DNA of 27,413 nt, taken from IMG/VR virus record IMGVR_UViG_3300031951_000998, positions 1 to 27,413 of that record, one strand, 5' to 3'. Shown here piece by piece: positions 12,213-21,484 of the stretch. Both the position numbers and the translations under genes were made by a program. Below the pieces are notes generated by a model. That model made no database searches. It was given only the letters and a program-made list of their open reading frames with translations, and had not been told where the DNA came from. Origin of the DNA: a virus. The first letter of the stretch is position 1. Every line of letters starts with the position of its first letter.

Positions 12213-15200
12213 TGTCTGATATTAATATTAGATCTGCAGCAACTCAGGCTGGTCTTACTCCTGCTGAAAAAGCACAAGCAGATGGTTTGGCTAAATTAGT
12301 AAAGTCTCATAAAACTTTATTATCTATGCCTGCTCAATATGCAGAACAAGCATTTTCTGAATTATCTAAATCGCAACAAAATGCACACGTTGCTATGTTT
12401 GGTGGAGAAGATCCTGAGGTAAAAGCAAAACGAGGATGGCTTGGCGGTGCTTTTCATTATTTAGGTAAAAGTGCTAAAACAGCTATTGCCGCTCCATTTA
12501 AAGCATTAAATGAAGTATCAGATTTTACAACTCGTTTATATCGTACTGGTGCAATTGCATTAGATCAAAATCTTGATCTATCTGAGGCATTTGATGTTGC
12601 TAATGATAAAGGCGATAAAGTATTTAGTCCTGATCGTATAGCGGCTGCTAAATCTCAATTTGGTAATAATTATGTTTCAGTAGCTATGAAGATAGCATCA
12701 GGCCAAAAGTTATCAGATATAGCCAATAATGGAACTGAAGAAGAAAAGGCTATTGCAGCAAAGGCTGCTCAGTTACAAGAATCTGGCGATGCTGACTTTT
12801 TACTACAAGATGTAATAGATGCAGTACAAGCTGCTAAATATTCACCAGGTCGTCAATTAGCAAATTTAATTCCATTCCTTCCAGAAAAAGGTTTTTTATA
12901 TAAGGGCATTTCTGGTGTAACAGATGCAGCTTTTAGAATATTTACAGATCCAACACTTGTTTTAGGTAAAGCCAAAAAAGCCTATGATGCTGGAGACTGG
13001 TTATTATTTAACGTAATAGGTAAAGAAAAGCAAAGTTATGGTCGTTCATTACTTGGCGTAATAAATGATGATGCAAGAGTTGATAGAGTATTTGCTAATC
13101 CAAAAGTAACTGAATTTTTTGATGTATATGGAAAAGGGTTAGATGATCTAGCCAAAGCTCGTAAGTCTAAAAACTTAGTCGCTGGTGAAGAGATCTCAAC
13201 TAAGTTAAGGCGTTTAGCACCTGAGTTTGGTCCATCTGCTATAGATGAATTTATTAGAGCAGGTATTAAAGATGCAACTACTGCAAGTAATTATCTAAAG
13301 AATGTTCAAGATGTTACATTTATTTTAAGAGGACAATCTGCTCGTAAGACTCCATTAATTCCTCAATTAGATGCTGCTCGTAAAGCTCGCGTTCTTGCTT
13401 TAACTGCTGGTAATAAAATTCTTAATATTGATAAAGTGGGTCAAACCTTAGTCCGTAATCTTTATGGAATAGGTATTACACCTGAAACTATTGTTAGTGG
13501 TTTAGGACAGCAAGCCCAGAGAATTGGTCAAGCAGAAAAAGCAGTTGGCAAAATTAAGAAAGATGGTTCTATCCGATTAGGAATAGAGCAGATACAGGGT
13601 AAGGTAGATCGCTTTGCTCAAAAGTTTGCTATTACACCATACTTTAAAAATAACTTTTTTGATGTAAACAGTCCTGATGCAGCAACTCAAGTTTATCGTT
13701 TAGCTCGTCTTGGTAATACTAAGTATCACTCAAAGATTATTGCAGAAGCATTTTCTGCTGGAGATGAAAATCAAAAGCGGCAAATCTTTAAAGGTATCTG
13801 GGGAACATTAGCGGAAACTCGCGGCTGGAATAAATCCGATTCTGGGCTTGTCCAACTTGAGCAACAGTTTGCCAGAAAGCAACGCTATGCTCCAACAGTA
13901 TTAAAAGAAGAAATAAATCCAGCAACTGGTAAATTAGAGACTGTAGCTTATAACCCATCTAATTTTGATGGCGAAGAACTAGCGGTATTAGAATGGCAAT
14001 TGTCATCTGGTATTGCAGTTCCATCAATTTTAAATCTAGATAGTTATGCTGCTAAAGGTGCATTACTTACTAGATTGTTTGGTCCTAACTATAAAAAATG
14101 GGCTGACTCCATAACATCTTCTTGGGTATTCTTTACTCTGGCTGGTCCTCGTTTTATTATTCGTAACTCTGCTGAAGATCTATTAGCACAAGTTGCTATT
14201 GGTAGATCTACTTGGGGAATTACTAAAGGTAGATTTTTAAGTACCCGTTTAAACTTAGCTAAAGAAAATGGTAACTTAGGTTTTATCAATAGAGTAATTC
14301 GTAAAAAAGATAGAGCCGCATACCAAGCAGAAATTAAAGCAGCTATTGATAATGGAGATATTGATGCCGTTAGAGCAATTCAAGCAAGAGCGGTTCTTGA
14401 AGATGGTATTGGCCAAAAACTAGATAAACGCGGTGCTGAAATATTAAATCAGCATATACGCCTAGGCGATATTGATAGTCTATCTGCTGACGTATCAGAA
14501 GGTTCAAAGAACGCACTTCGCGGTGCTAGTCAATATCTTAACGTTACAGAAGATGTTTCTAAGTATGGAAAAGTAGAAGCATTTGAAATCAATGGAGTAA
14601 AGTATAAACAACAAACTGGATCTTCATTTGATAATTTTAATCCAGTAGTGAGTCAAGAAAACAGAGTGGCTTGGTTAACCACCATAGCAGTAAATGCTAA
14701 TTCTGATCTTGGATCATTGGCTATTAAGAATCTTGATCCTAATATTTCTAGAGCGCAAGCAATTGAAAATATACGCAAGTATTTAGATAACCTTCCTGAA
14801 AATGCAAGAAATCGTTTTGATCTTTATACTAAGCCAGGAGTAACTACTCAAAGACACGCTGAAGCTATATATGATGCAGTAAGACCATACTTTAGTAAGC
14901 GTAATGGAGATCTAAATACAGACCTACTATCTAAAATCCGTAAAACAGATAAAGATGGAAATATAGTAGTTGATGCTTCAGATCTTGAACTAAGTAATAT
15001 TCCAGGTAAAGGCGAGTTTGACCTTGCCCCTGAATTTATTTCAGGTCCTACTTTAGTTCCAGTATTAGATAGTGACAACTTTGCTGCTAGTATCTTTGAT
15101 AAAGGTTGGGATAGTATGGGTGCCGCAAATGCCCGTATATCTAGAGTACCTTTAGTAAACTCTGCAGTTATTGATATCCGTAAAACTATGGATGAAACTG

Positions 15201-16918
15201 GCTTTGAAAAAGCTCTTATGAGTAAAGCAACTGCTGGTAAAACAGGAGATGCTTTAGAAAAAGCAAAACTTAATGCAGAGAAACAAATCATTGCTATAGC
15301 TGAAGATCTTGCTAAGAATAGAGTATTAGCGTACGTAGATAATCCTCAGATTCGTAGCCAATTGGCTATGTCTATTCGTAACTTTGCTAGGTTCTATAGA
15401 GCAACTGAAGACTTTTATCGCCGCGTAGGTAGAGCAGTTCGTTATAATCCAGAATCTTTAGCCCGTGCTTCACTAACCTATGAAGGTGTAGCACATTCTG
15501 GGTTTGTACAAACCGATGATAATGGAGATCAGTACTTCTTTTATCCAGGATTAGCACCAGTTTATTCTGTTATGTCTAGAATTACAGATGTATTTGGTTG
15601 GAAAGATGGATTTAAAGTCCCTGCCCCTCTAGAATTTAGTGGTAAGTTAAAGATGATTACTCCATCTCTGAACCCAGACTCACTATTTCCTACATTTGCT
15701 GGTCCATTAGCAGCAGTTCCAATAAGTTTCTTAGGATCTGCTATACCACAAATCAAAGATCTAGAAGGATATCTACTTGGTTCTTACGGTGAAGATCAAC
15801 CTTTGATCTCTGCAGTATTCCCATCACATATCAATCGTTTTTTACAAACATTAAATAGAGATGAGCGTAATTCTCAGTACGCATCTGCTGCTCGTAAGGC
15901 AGCAACCTATCTTGAAGCTGCAGGTTATGGTGTAAAACCTAAAATAGATCCAGTAACTGGTCTAGAGGTTCCACCAACCGCAGGTGAACTAGCAGCATTT
16001 CAAGATAAATGGCAGTCATCAACTATGACTGTTATGTTAATGAGATTTGTTTTTGGATTCTTTGCTCCAGCATCTCCCCAAATAACCTTAAAGTCAGATA
16101 TGGCTGAATGGGTAAGAGATAATGGCGCAACTAACTTTAAGCAAGTATTTAATCAGATGTTATCTGATAATAACTTTGATGTAGATAAGACAACTGAGGA
16201 ATGGATTAAGAGATATCCAGACCAAATGCCTTATACAGTTTCAGAATCTGAAAAAAATACAGTAGCAAAAATTGCTCCAGTTGAAAACGCAGCTAATTGG
16301 ATAGATCAAAACTCTGAACTTATGAGGAAGTATCCACAAGGTGCCCCATTCTTAATCCCACAAGCTGGAGATTTTGACTTTAACGCCTATAAGTTACTTA
16401 TGAACTCTGGTCTAAGATCTAGTAAACTTCTTACAGATTTCTTGTCAGAAGTTCAAACAGCAAAGGATAAGCAAGAATACTTTGCTAAAAGAGATGAATA
16501 CGAATCTAACTTAAAGACTGCTTTTTCTGATTCATATCGTCGTATGGTTAGAGATGAATGGGAGACTTGGTCTACTCAATTTAAAGGCGTAAGACCTATG
16601 CTTCAAGTAGAACTTGGTAAGGGTGGAGCGGGTAAGATAGAGAAATTAAGAGCCTATAAAGACTTAACTCTTATGCTGGATGATCCTGCTTATACAGCCA
16701 TTCAACCTAAAACTCAAAAGGTTTTAAAGGCTATGGTACAAGAGTATGAAGACTATATCTCTGTAAGGGATTCTAGTTTCGGAACATTTACAAATACACA
16801 GGAATACAAAGACCTATTAAAAGCTAACGTAATTGCTAAATTAAAAGAATTGGCATCAACTAATTCTAGCGCTAATTCAGCATACAACGTTCTTTTTTCA
16901 TCATTGGTAAGGGAGTAA
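12212..16918 (+). CDS. Giant virion protein, probable internal/ejection protein
   Basis: This 1568-residue protein starts with GTG. It is largely helical, with an amphipathic segment near 75-102 (W-L-G-G-A-F-H-Y-L-G-K) and hydrophobic stretches near 629-668 (S-W-V-F-F-T-L-A-G-P-R-F-I-I), 1162-1181 (F-A-G-P-L-A-A-V-P-I-S-F-L-G) and 1270-1290 (V-M-L-M-R-F-V-F-G-F-F-A). No enzyme motif was recognised. Length, lack of a tape-measure heptad pattern and location between portal and scaffold suggest an internal protein that may be ejected with the DNA. The gene is notably more AT-rich than the capsid gene. A giant polyvalent protein of other role is not excluded. Confidence 0.6.
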   Translation: MSDINIRSAATQAGLTPAEKAQADGLAKLVKSHKTLLSMPAQYAEQAFSELSKSQQNAHVAMFGGEDPEVKAKRGWLGGAFHYLGKSAKTAIAAPFKALNEVSDFTTRLYRTGAIALDQNLDLSEAFDVANDKGDKVFSPDRIAAAKSQFGNNYVSVAMKIASGQKLSDIANNGTEEEKAIAAKAAQLQESGDADFLLQDVIDAVQAAKYSPGRQLANLIPFLPEKGFLYKGISGVTDAAFRIFTDPTLVLGKAKKAYDAGDWLLFNVIGKEKQSYGRSLLGVINDDARVDRVFANPKVTEFFDVYGKGLDDLAKARKSKNLVAGEEISTKLRRLAPEFGPSAIDEFIRAGIKDATTASNYLKNVQDVTFILRGQSARKTPLIPQLDAARKARVLALTAGNKILNIDKVGQTLVRNLYGIGITPETIVSGLGQQAQRIGQAEKAVGKIKKDGSIRLGIEQIQGKVDRFAQKFAITPYFKNNFFDVNSPDAATQVYRLARLGNTKYHSKIIAEAFSAGDENQKRQIFKGIWGTLAETRGWNKSDSGLVQLEQQFARKQRYAPTVLKEEINPATGKLETVAYNPSNFDGEELAVLEWQLSSGIAVPSILNLDSYAAKGALLTRLFGPNYKKWADSITSSWVFFTLAGPRFIIRNSAEDLLAQVAIGRSTWGITKGRFLSTRLNLAKENGNLGFINRVIRKKDRAAYQAEIKAAIDNGDIDAVRAIQARAVLEDGIGQKLDKRGAEILNQHIRLGDIDSLSADVSEGSKNALRGASQYLNVTEDVSKYGKVEAFEINGVKYKQQTGSSFDNFNPVVSQENRVAWLTTIAVNANSDLGSLAIKNLDPNISRAQAIENIRKYLDNLPENARNRFDLYTKPGVTTQRHAEAIYDAVRPYFSKRNGDLNTDLLSKIRKTDKDGNIVVDASDLELSNIPGKGEFDLAPEFISGPTLVPVLDSDNFAASIFDKGWDSMGAANARISRVPLVNSAVIDIRKTMDETGFEKALMSKATAGKTGDALEKAKLNAEKQIIAIAEDLAKNRVLAYVDNPQIRSQLAMSIRNFARFYRATEDFYRRVGRAVRYNPESLARASLTYEGVAHSGFVQTDDNGDQYFFYPGLAPVYSVMSRITDVFGWKDGFKVPAPLEFSGKLKMITPSLNPDSLFPTFAGPLAAVPISFLGSAIPQIKDLEGYLLGSYGEDQPLISAVFPSHINRFLQTLNRDERNSQYASAARKAATYLEAAGYGVKPKIDPVTGLEVPPTAGELAAFQDKWQSSTMTVMLMRFVFGFFAPASPQITLKSDMAEWVRDNGATNFKQVFNQMLSDNNFDVDKTTEEWIKRYPDQMPYTVSESEKNTVAKIAPVENAANWIDQNSELMRKYPQGAPFLIPQAGDFDFNAYKLLMNSGLRSSKLLTDFLSEVQTAKDKQEYFAKRDEYESNLKTAFSDSYRRMVRDEWETWSTQFKGVRPMLQVELGKGGAGKIEKLRAYKDLTLMLDDPAYTAIQPKTQKVLKAMVQEYEDYISVRDSSFGTFTNTQEYKDLLKANVIAKLKELASTNSSANSAYNVLFSSLVRE

Positions 16919-16925
16919 GTAACGA

Positions 16926-18260
16926 ATGGCTGATCCAAAAAAGAAGTTAGAGTCTCAATTAGCAAATGCTAAAAATAGACGTTCTAATGCTGCCAATAAA
17001 GCCGAGTATGAACTTTCCCTTAATAGAAACAAAGGGCTTAAAGGTGAGGCCTTAACTAGTGGAGCAGCCTATAATAAAGCCTATTATGAACTGCAACAAG
17101 CCGATAGAGAAGTTAAAAGAATTGAAGGCTTAATTGCTAATTATAAAGAACCAGTAAAACAAAAAACTGAAGAAGAAAAAATTGTAGAAAATATCCAAAA
17201 TATTGGATCAGGCAAAGCAGTAGAAACTGAAACCACTACTGATACTACTGGCACTACAGTAGGGTCTGCGCCTTCCACTAGGGATATAGATAAAGAAATT
17301 ATAGCAGCGCCTAAGTTTCTATATGATAAATCAGATCCAGAGAAAAAGGCATTTGCCGACCAGTTAAATGCTGCTGGATACAAAGTTGCTAACTGGAGAA
17401 ATATTGAAGATCTAGTTGGTAAGTATCAAGAAGCATTATCTGATAACAAAAAGAGGAATACCAGTTTTGGTATCAATCAAACTCTTGATGAGTTTATAAG
17501 TACTAAAATATCTGAGCAAGCAGGTGCAGGTGGTAGTAGAACCGAGATAGATGTAACAATATCTTCTCCTACCCAAGCCGCATCTACTATTCAATCAGTA
17601 GTCAGAGGTATATTAAATAGAGATGCTACTCCTGAAGAAATAGAAAAACTCTATAAGGTACTTAATAAAGCGGAAAGAAGCGCTGGTCGTAAGGCTGTTA
17701 AAGTAGGTAATCGTACTGAATATACTACTGATTTAGATAGAATTCAATTTCTTACTGAAGAAGTAAAGAAAATTAAAGATCCTAAAACTGGTAAGTCTGA
17801 GTTTGAAACTAAAAGAGGTCAAAAAGAATCTTTAGCATCTCAGGAATTAATGTCAGTAGCTAGAGCAAATGGTATTACTTTAAGTCAAAGCCAAATTGAT
17901 TCTTATGCTAATGATATACGTAATGGTAAAGATATAAATGTTATTAAAAATGACATTAGATATACTGCTGGATTAGGTCGCCCAGATAGCATTAAAAAAC
18001 TTTTAGCAGAGGGTACTGATTTAGAAACTGTGTATGCTCCATATAAAAGAACTATGGCTGCTCTACTAGAAGTAGATCCTAATTCTATTGACTTAAATGA
18101 CACTACTCTTCAGGGTGCTATTACTGATAGGGAACTTCCTATATATGAATTTAGGAGACTATTGAAAAAAGATCCTCGTTGGCAGTATACAAACAATGCT
18201 AGAGAAGAAGTTTCCAGTAAAGTACTTAGAGTCTTACAAGACTTTGGATTCCAGGGGTAG
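16926..18260 (+). CDS. Hypothetical structural-module protein, coiled coil N-terminus
   Basis: The protein has 444 residues. The first about 80 form a charged helical region (K-K-K-L-E-S-Q-L-A-N-A-K-N-R-R-S) likely to be a coiled coil, followed by a Thr-rich linker (T-E-T-T-T-D-T-T-G-T-T) around 100-112, then a helical C-terminal domain. Around 225-250, I-L-N-R-D-A-T-P-E-E-I-E-K-L-Y resembles a short helical repeat seen in phage structural proteins. The start follows GGGAG. Its place after the giant protein and ahead of the scaffold suggests an internal or accessory virion role. Confidence 0.6.
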   Translation: MADPKKKLESQLANAKNRRSNAANKAEYELSLNRNKGLKGEALTSGAAYNKAYYELQQADREVKRIEGLIANYKEPVKQKTEEEKIVENIQNIGSGKAVETETTTDTTGTTVGSAPSTRDIDKEIIAAPKFLYDKSDPEKKAFADQLNAAGYKVANWRNIEDLVGKYQEALSDNKKRNTSFGINQTLDEFISTKISEQAGAGGSRTEIDVTISSPTQAASTIQSVVRGILNRDATPEEIEKLYKVLNKAERSAGRKAVKVGNRTEYTTDLDRIQFLTEEVKKIKDPKTGKSEFETKRGQKESLASQELMSVARANGITLSQSQIDSYANDIRNGKDINVIKNDIRYTAGLGRPDSIKKLLAEGTDLETVYAPYKRTMAALLEVDPNSIDLNDTTLQGAITDRELPIYEFRRLLKKDPRWQYTNNAREEVSSKVLRVLQDFGFQG

Positions 18261-18262
18261 CG

Positions 18263-19546
18263 ATGGCTGAGAAGAAAGTAATTAACCAAGCACAGATTGA
18301 AGCTGCTAATAGAGCCAATGCTGCTGCTGCTCAACGTAAAGCAGCCTTAGAAGCAACTGCTGCTGCTGCCCTTGAAAAGGGTAGACCAATTATATCGCAA
18401 GCCCTTAGTGGAGTTGGTAATTTAAACAAAGCACTTCAGGCACAAATTAAAGCAGCCGAAAATCCTAAAGGTATTTATGATCCAATTGCTGGAACTTTTA
18501 AATCAGGTGCTCAATTACAAAAAGAAGCAAATACTTTAGCAGCATCGGCAACTGGTGCAAATAGATTAGGTGGATTAACCCCAGAACAAATTGAACTTTC
18601 TAAACAATATGGTAGGGAAAAAACAGAAGCTGAAACCGCAGCAGCAGGAATACAGTTCGTAAATGTTCCTAACCCTATTTATGATGAAACTGGTAAAGCT
18701 ACTGGAAGAAACTCAGCATATGATCTACTATTATCACAATTTCAGCAGTACGGATTAGGTGCTTTAGTAGAACCATTAAAGGCTTTAATTACAGATGATA
18801 CATCTGAAGGAGAATTGACTCTTCTGCTACGCCAAACTGAACCTTATAAGAGGCGCTTTGCAGCTAATGCTGCTCGTATTGGAAAAGGATTAAGAGCGCT
18901 ATCAGAGGCAGAGTATTTAACATTAGAAGATGGTTACCAAAACATTATGCGTAACTATGGACTACCAGCAAACTATTACACAAGAGGTGACCTAGGTCGT
19001 CAAGAAGGATTTGAGAAGTTTATTGCTGGAGATGTATCTCCTGCTGAATTAGAAGAGCGTATTATGACCGCACAAAACAGAGTTATTAACGCTCCTTCTG
19101 AAGTTACTGCAGCGCTAAAACAATTCTATCCTGATATTAACAACTCGGATATTCTTGCTTATACTTTAGATCCAGAAAAGGGATTAGCAGATATCAAGCG
19201 TAAGGTAACTGCAGCAGAGATCGGTGGCGCAGCACTTGGTGCAAGACTTGCTACCGATGTTGGTAGAGCAGAAGAACTTGCTAGATATGGCATAACTGCA
19301 CAACAAGCAAGAGAAGGTTACCAAGCAGCAGTTCCTATTATTGAACGAGGAAGACAACTATCTGATTTCTATCAAGAATCTCCTTACACACAAAGAACTG
19401 CAGAAGAAGAAATCTTTGGTTTAAGTGGAGCAGCAGAAGCTGGCACTAAGAGAAAAAGATTAAGTTCACTTGAGCAAGCATCATTCTCAGGACAATCTGG
19501 CCTGACTAGTGGTGCTCTATCCCGCGATAGAGCGGGGCAATACTAA
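18263..19546 (+). CDS. Hypothetical structural-module protein, Ala-rich
   Basis: This 427-residue protein opens with an Ala/Gln-rich helix (A-A-N-R-A-N-A-A-A-A-Q-R-K-A-A-L-E-A-T-A) and stays helical, with Y-N-I-M-R-N-Y-G-L-P-A-N-Y-Y near 230. The C-terminal part (L-A-R-Y-G-I-T-A-Q-Q-A-R-E-G-Y to the end) has a repeated R-E-E-L-like helix and ends in a Ser/Gly-rich tail. AGGGG lies 5 bases before the ATG, two bases after the previous stop. No domain is recognised. With the previous two genes it may form an internal-protein set. Confidence 0.6.
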   Translation: MAEKKVINQAQIEAANRANAAAAQRKAALEATAAAALEKGRPIISQALSGVGNLNKALQAQIKAAENPKGIYDPIAGTFKSGAQLQKEANTLAASATGANRLGGLTPEQIELSKQYGREKTEAETAAAGIQFVNVPNPIYDETGKATGRNSAYDLLLSQFQQYGLGALVEPLKALITDDTSEGELTLLLRQTEPYKRRFAANAARIGKGLRALSEAEYLTLEDGYQNIMRNYGLPANYYTRGDLGRQEGFEKFIAGDVSPAELEERIMTAQNRVINAPSEVTAALKQFYPDINNSDILAYTLDPEKGLADIKRKVTAAEIGGAALGARLATDVGRAEELARYGITAQQAREGYQAAVPIIERGRQLSDFYQESPYTQRTAEEEIFGLSGAAEAGTKRKRLSSLEQASFSGQSGLTSGALSRDRAGQY

Positions 19547-19629
19547 GCCTGCTAACGAGACGACTGGTTCGTTAGAGCGATACCAAAACCAGTAGTGGAA
19601 GCCATATAGAAAATCCCCAAATCTATATG
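19514..19629 (+). other. Hairpins and H-type pseudoknot before the scaffold gene
   Basis: Perfect complements cluster around the end of the preceding gene and its 120-base downstream gap. GCTCTAT/ATAGAGC lies at the gene end. CTAACGA (19552-19558) pairs with TCGTTAG (19569-19575). ACTGGT (19563-19568), which lies in that loop, pairs with ACCAGT (19588-19593), giving an H-type pseudoknot. CATATAGA (19603-19610) pairs with TCTATATG (19622-19629). It may regulate scaffold or capsid expression or process the transcript; no T-run marks a terminator. Confidence 0.45.
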
Positions 19630-19666
19630 AGGTCCGCGACAACTACAATAGAATGGGAGATGGACT

Positions 19667-20134
19667 ATGTCCAACTACGACTACGAGGATGAAGATGACA
19701 ACAATGTTGATACATCTACAGACCTTATCAAGCAACTACGCAAAGCGAATAAACAAAAGGAAAAAGAACTAGCTGAATTAAAGGCTCAGTTTGAAGGCCT
19801 TAATAAATCGCAACGCGAAAGAGCAATCAAGGATGCCCTCGCAGCTCGCGGGGTAAATACGAAGATCGCTTCGTTTATCCCACAGGATATAGACCCAACT
19901 GAGGAGTCTGTATCAAAGTGGCTTGAATCAAATGCCGATGTTTTCGGGATTCAAACTACTGAAAGCCAGCAAGCACCTAATATTGACCCAGCACAGGCTA
20001 AGCAATATCAACGATTAACTAATGCTGCAGAACAAGGTAATACACCTAATGCTGCTGCAGATATTATGCAAAAGTTGTTAAACGCTAATAGCCGCGAAGA
20101 GTTGGATGATGTAATTAGACAGTCTGGTTTATAA
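19667..20134 (+). CDS. Capsid scaffolding protein
   Basis: The protein has 155 residues. It has a very acidic N-terminus (N-Y-D-Y-E-D-E-D-D-N-N-V-D), a charged coiled coil at about 20-50 (L-I-K-Q-L-R-K-A-N-K-Q-K-E-K-E-L-A-E-L-K) and a mixed helical C-terminus. It lies directly before the major capsid gene. That layout, composition and position are typical of phage scaffolds, which guide prohead assembly and then leave or are cleaved. GGGAG lies 9 bases before the ATG. No protease motif is seen. Confidence 0.75.
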   Translation: MSNYDYEDEDDNNVDTSTDLIKQLRKANKQKEKELAELKAQFEGLNKSQRERAIKDALAARGVNTKIASFIPQDIDPTEESVSKWLESNADVFGIQTTESQQAPNIDPAQAKQYQRLTNAAEQGNTPNAAADIMQKLLNANSREELDDVIRQSGL

Positions 20135-20162
20135 CCCTATCCAACGAAAGGCAAGTGCTTAA

Positions 20163-21101
20163 ATGACACTACCAGCAGGTACGATTACTGGTACCGCAGA
20201 CATTACCGCATTAGTCCAGACCGCGTATGATCAATACGTTCGTATGGCACTACGCTCAATCCCAGTGATGAGAGCAATTGCAGATGTCAAGCCAGTACAG
20301 CAAGCTATGCCTGGATCATCAGTTGTATTCTCAATCTATTCTGACTTATCACAAGTCACAGCAACATTGACTGAAGAATCTGATGCTTCATCCGTAGCCC
20401 TAGGTAACCCATCACAGGTTACAGTAACACTTAATGAGTACGGTTCAGCCGTAACAACAACTAAGAAGTTAAACCTAACTTCTTTCAACGATGTAGATGC
20501 TGCTCTTGCAGACATCATTGCATACAACGCTGCAGATTCAATTGACTCTGTAGTAGCTTCAGTTCTAACAGGTGGAACAAACGTCATCTACGCAGGAACT
20601 GGAAACACAACAACTTCTGATCTAACAACTGGCGATACAATCACAGTTGCTAACATCCGTAAGGCTGTTACAGAACTACGCACAAACAAGGCAGTGCCTC
20701 GTATGGGCGAACTATATGTAGCATACCTACACCCACGCCAAGCAGCCGATCTACGCGCTGAATCAGGCACAGGTGGATTCCAGGATATCGTCAAGTACAC
20801 AGACAATGTGTCAAAGACAATTATTCCTGGTGCTGTAGGCGTAATTGAGGGCGCAATGGTAATTGAAACACCTCGCGTTCCAATTGTATCAAATGGTGCT
20901 TCACCATCTGTTAACGTTTACAGAGCAGTAATTGCAGGCCGTGAGGCTCTAGCAGAGGCTAAGGCACAAGACATCTCTACCATCATTGGTCCAGAGGTTG
21001 ACTTGCTTCGCCGCTTCCGCACAATCGGTTGGTACTACTTCGGTGGATTCGCAAGACTCCGCGAGGCTGCGCTATACCGCATTGAGTCAACAGCTTCCTA
21101 A
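20163..21101 (+). CDS. Major capsid protein, N4-gp56 family
   Basis: This 312-residue HK97-fold capsid subunit opens T-A-D-I-T-A-L-V-Q-T-A-Y-D-Q-Y and carries the family-like I-P-V-M-R, S-V-V-F-S-I-Y and Y-R-A-V-I-A-G-R-E-A-L-A stretches. R-F-R-T-I-G-W-Y-Y-F-G-G-F-A-R-L appears near 285-302. Length and order after the scaffold support the call. Codons are richer in C-ending forms (for example CGC, ACC, GAC) than the AT-rich giant gene, as expected for a highly expressed protein. A GAAA-looped hairpin follows its stop. Confidence 0.9.
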   Translation: MTLPAGTITGTADITALVQTAYDQYVRMALRSIPVMRAIADVKPVQQAMPGSSVVFSIYSDLSQVTATLTEESDASSVALGNPSQVTVTLNEYGSAVTTTKKLNLTSFNDVDAALADIIAYNAADSIDSVVASVLTGGTNVIYAGTGNTTTSDLTTGDTITVANIRKAVTELRTNKAVPRMGELYVAYLHPRQAADLRAESGTGGFQDIVKYTDNVSKTIIPGAVGVIEGAMVIETPRVPIVSNGASPSVNVYRAVIAGREALAEAKAQDISTIIGPEVDLLRRFRTIGWYYFGGFARLREAALYRIESTAS

Positions 21102-21119
21102 CAATTAGTTAGTAATGGG

Positions 21120-21141
21120 CAGGGGTGGGAAACCACCCCTG
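21120..21141 (+). terminator. GAAA-tetraloop hairpin after the capsid gene
   Basis: CAGGGGTGG (21120-21128) pairs perfectly with CCACCCCTG (21133-21141) around a GAAA tetraloop. The sequence that follows (TTCTACAAG) is not a T-run, so termination would be partial at best. Its position 19 bases after the capsid stop suggests a 3'-end stabiliser or attenuator that keeps capsid mRNA abundant relative to downstream genes. Confidence 0.55.
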
Positions 21142-21160
21142 TTCTACAAGAAAGGTAAAT

Positions 21161-21484
21161 GTGACTTACAGACTTACAACTCCTTGGGAGTGGGAAACTT
21201 GGATCACTGCAGATAACCAAAACACACCATACGCAAGATTAGCTGGAAGACCTATCACTGGTGGAACATCTACTGGTGCTATTAATCCTTTCTTAACAGA
21301 TATACCTAGAGGCGTAACTCTTCTAGTAAATGGAACTACAGTTACAGCAACAAGATATCCTTATCAAGATGATATTACAGATGCAGATGCAGTTTATATG
21401 GGCGGTCATACCTACGAGATAGATGACCAAGCCGCACAGATTTTAATTGATGCTGGTTATAGCCAGTACTTGGAAAACATTTAA
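21161..21484 (+). CDS. Hypothetical head-associated protein
   Basis: The protein has 107 residues. I chose the GTG at 21161, with AAAGG 5 bases upstream, rather than the frame starting at 21125, which would begin inside the hairpin. It is rich in Thr, Tyr and Gly (T-P-W-E-W-E-T-W-I-T-A), with beta-strand patterns, and ends with a helix D-D-Q-A-A-Q-I-L-I-D-A-G-Y. Its place after the capsid gene suggests a head-completion or decoration role. The stop overlaps the next ATG by one base. Confidence 0.7.
   Translation: MTYRLTTPWEWETWITADNQNTPYARLAGRPITGGTSTGAINPFLTDIPRGVTLLVNGTTVTATRYPYQDDITDADAVYMGGHTYEIDDQAAQILIDAGYSQYLENI

Noticed and set aside
15100-15800. Tape measure identity for the 1568-residue protein
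   Set aside because: There is no long heptad pattern, it precedes the capsid gene, and no tail-tube or tail-assembly genes surround it.
19530-19600. Programmed frameshift at the pseudoknot
   Set aside because: No slippery heptamer lies at the right distance, and the shifted frames end within a few codons, so the pseudoknot is not explained by frameshifting.
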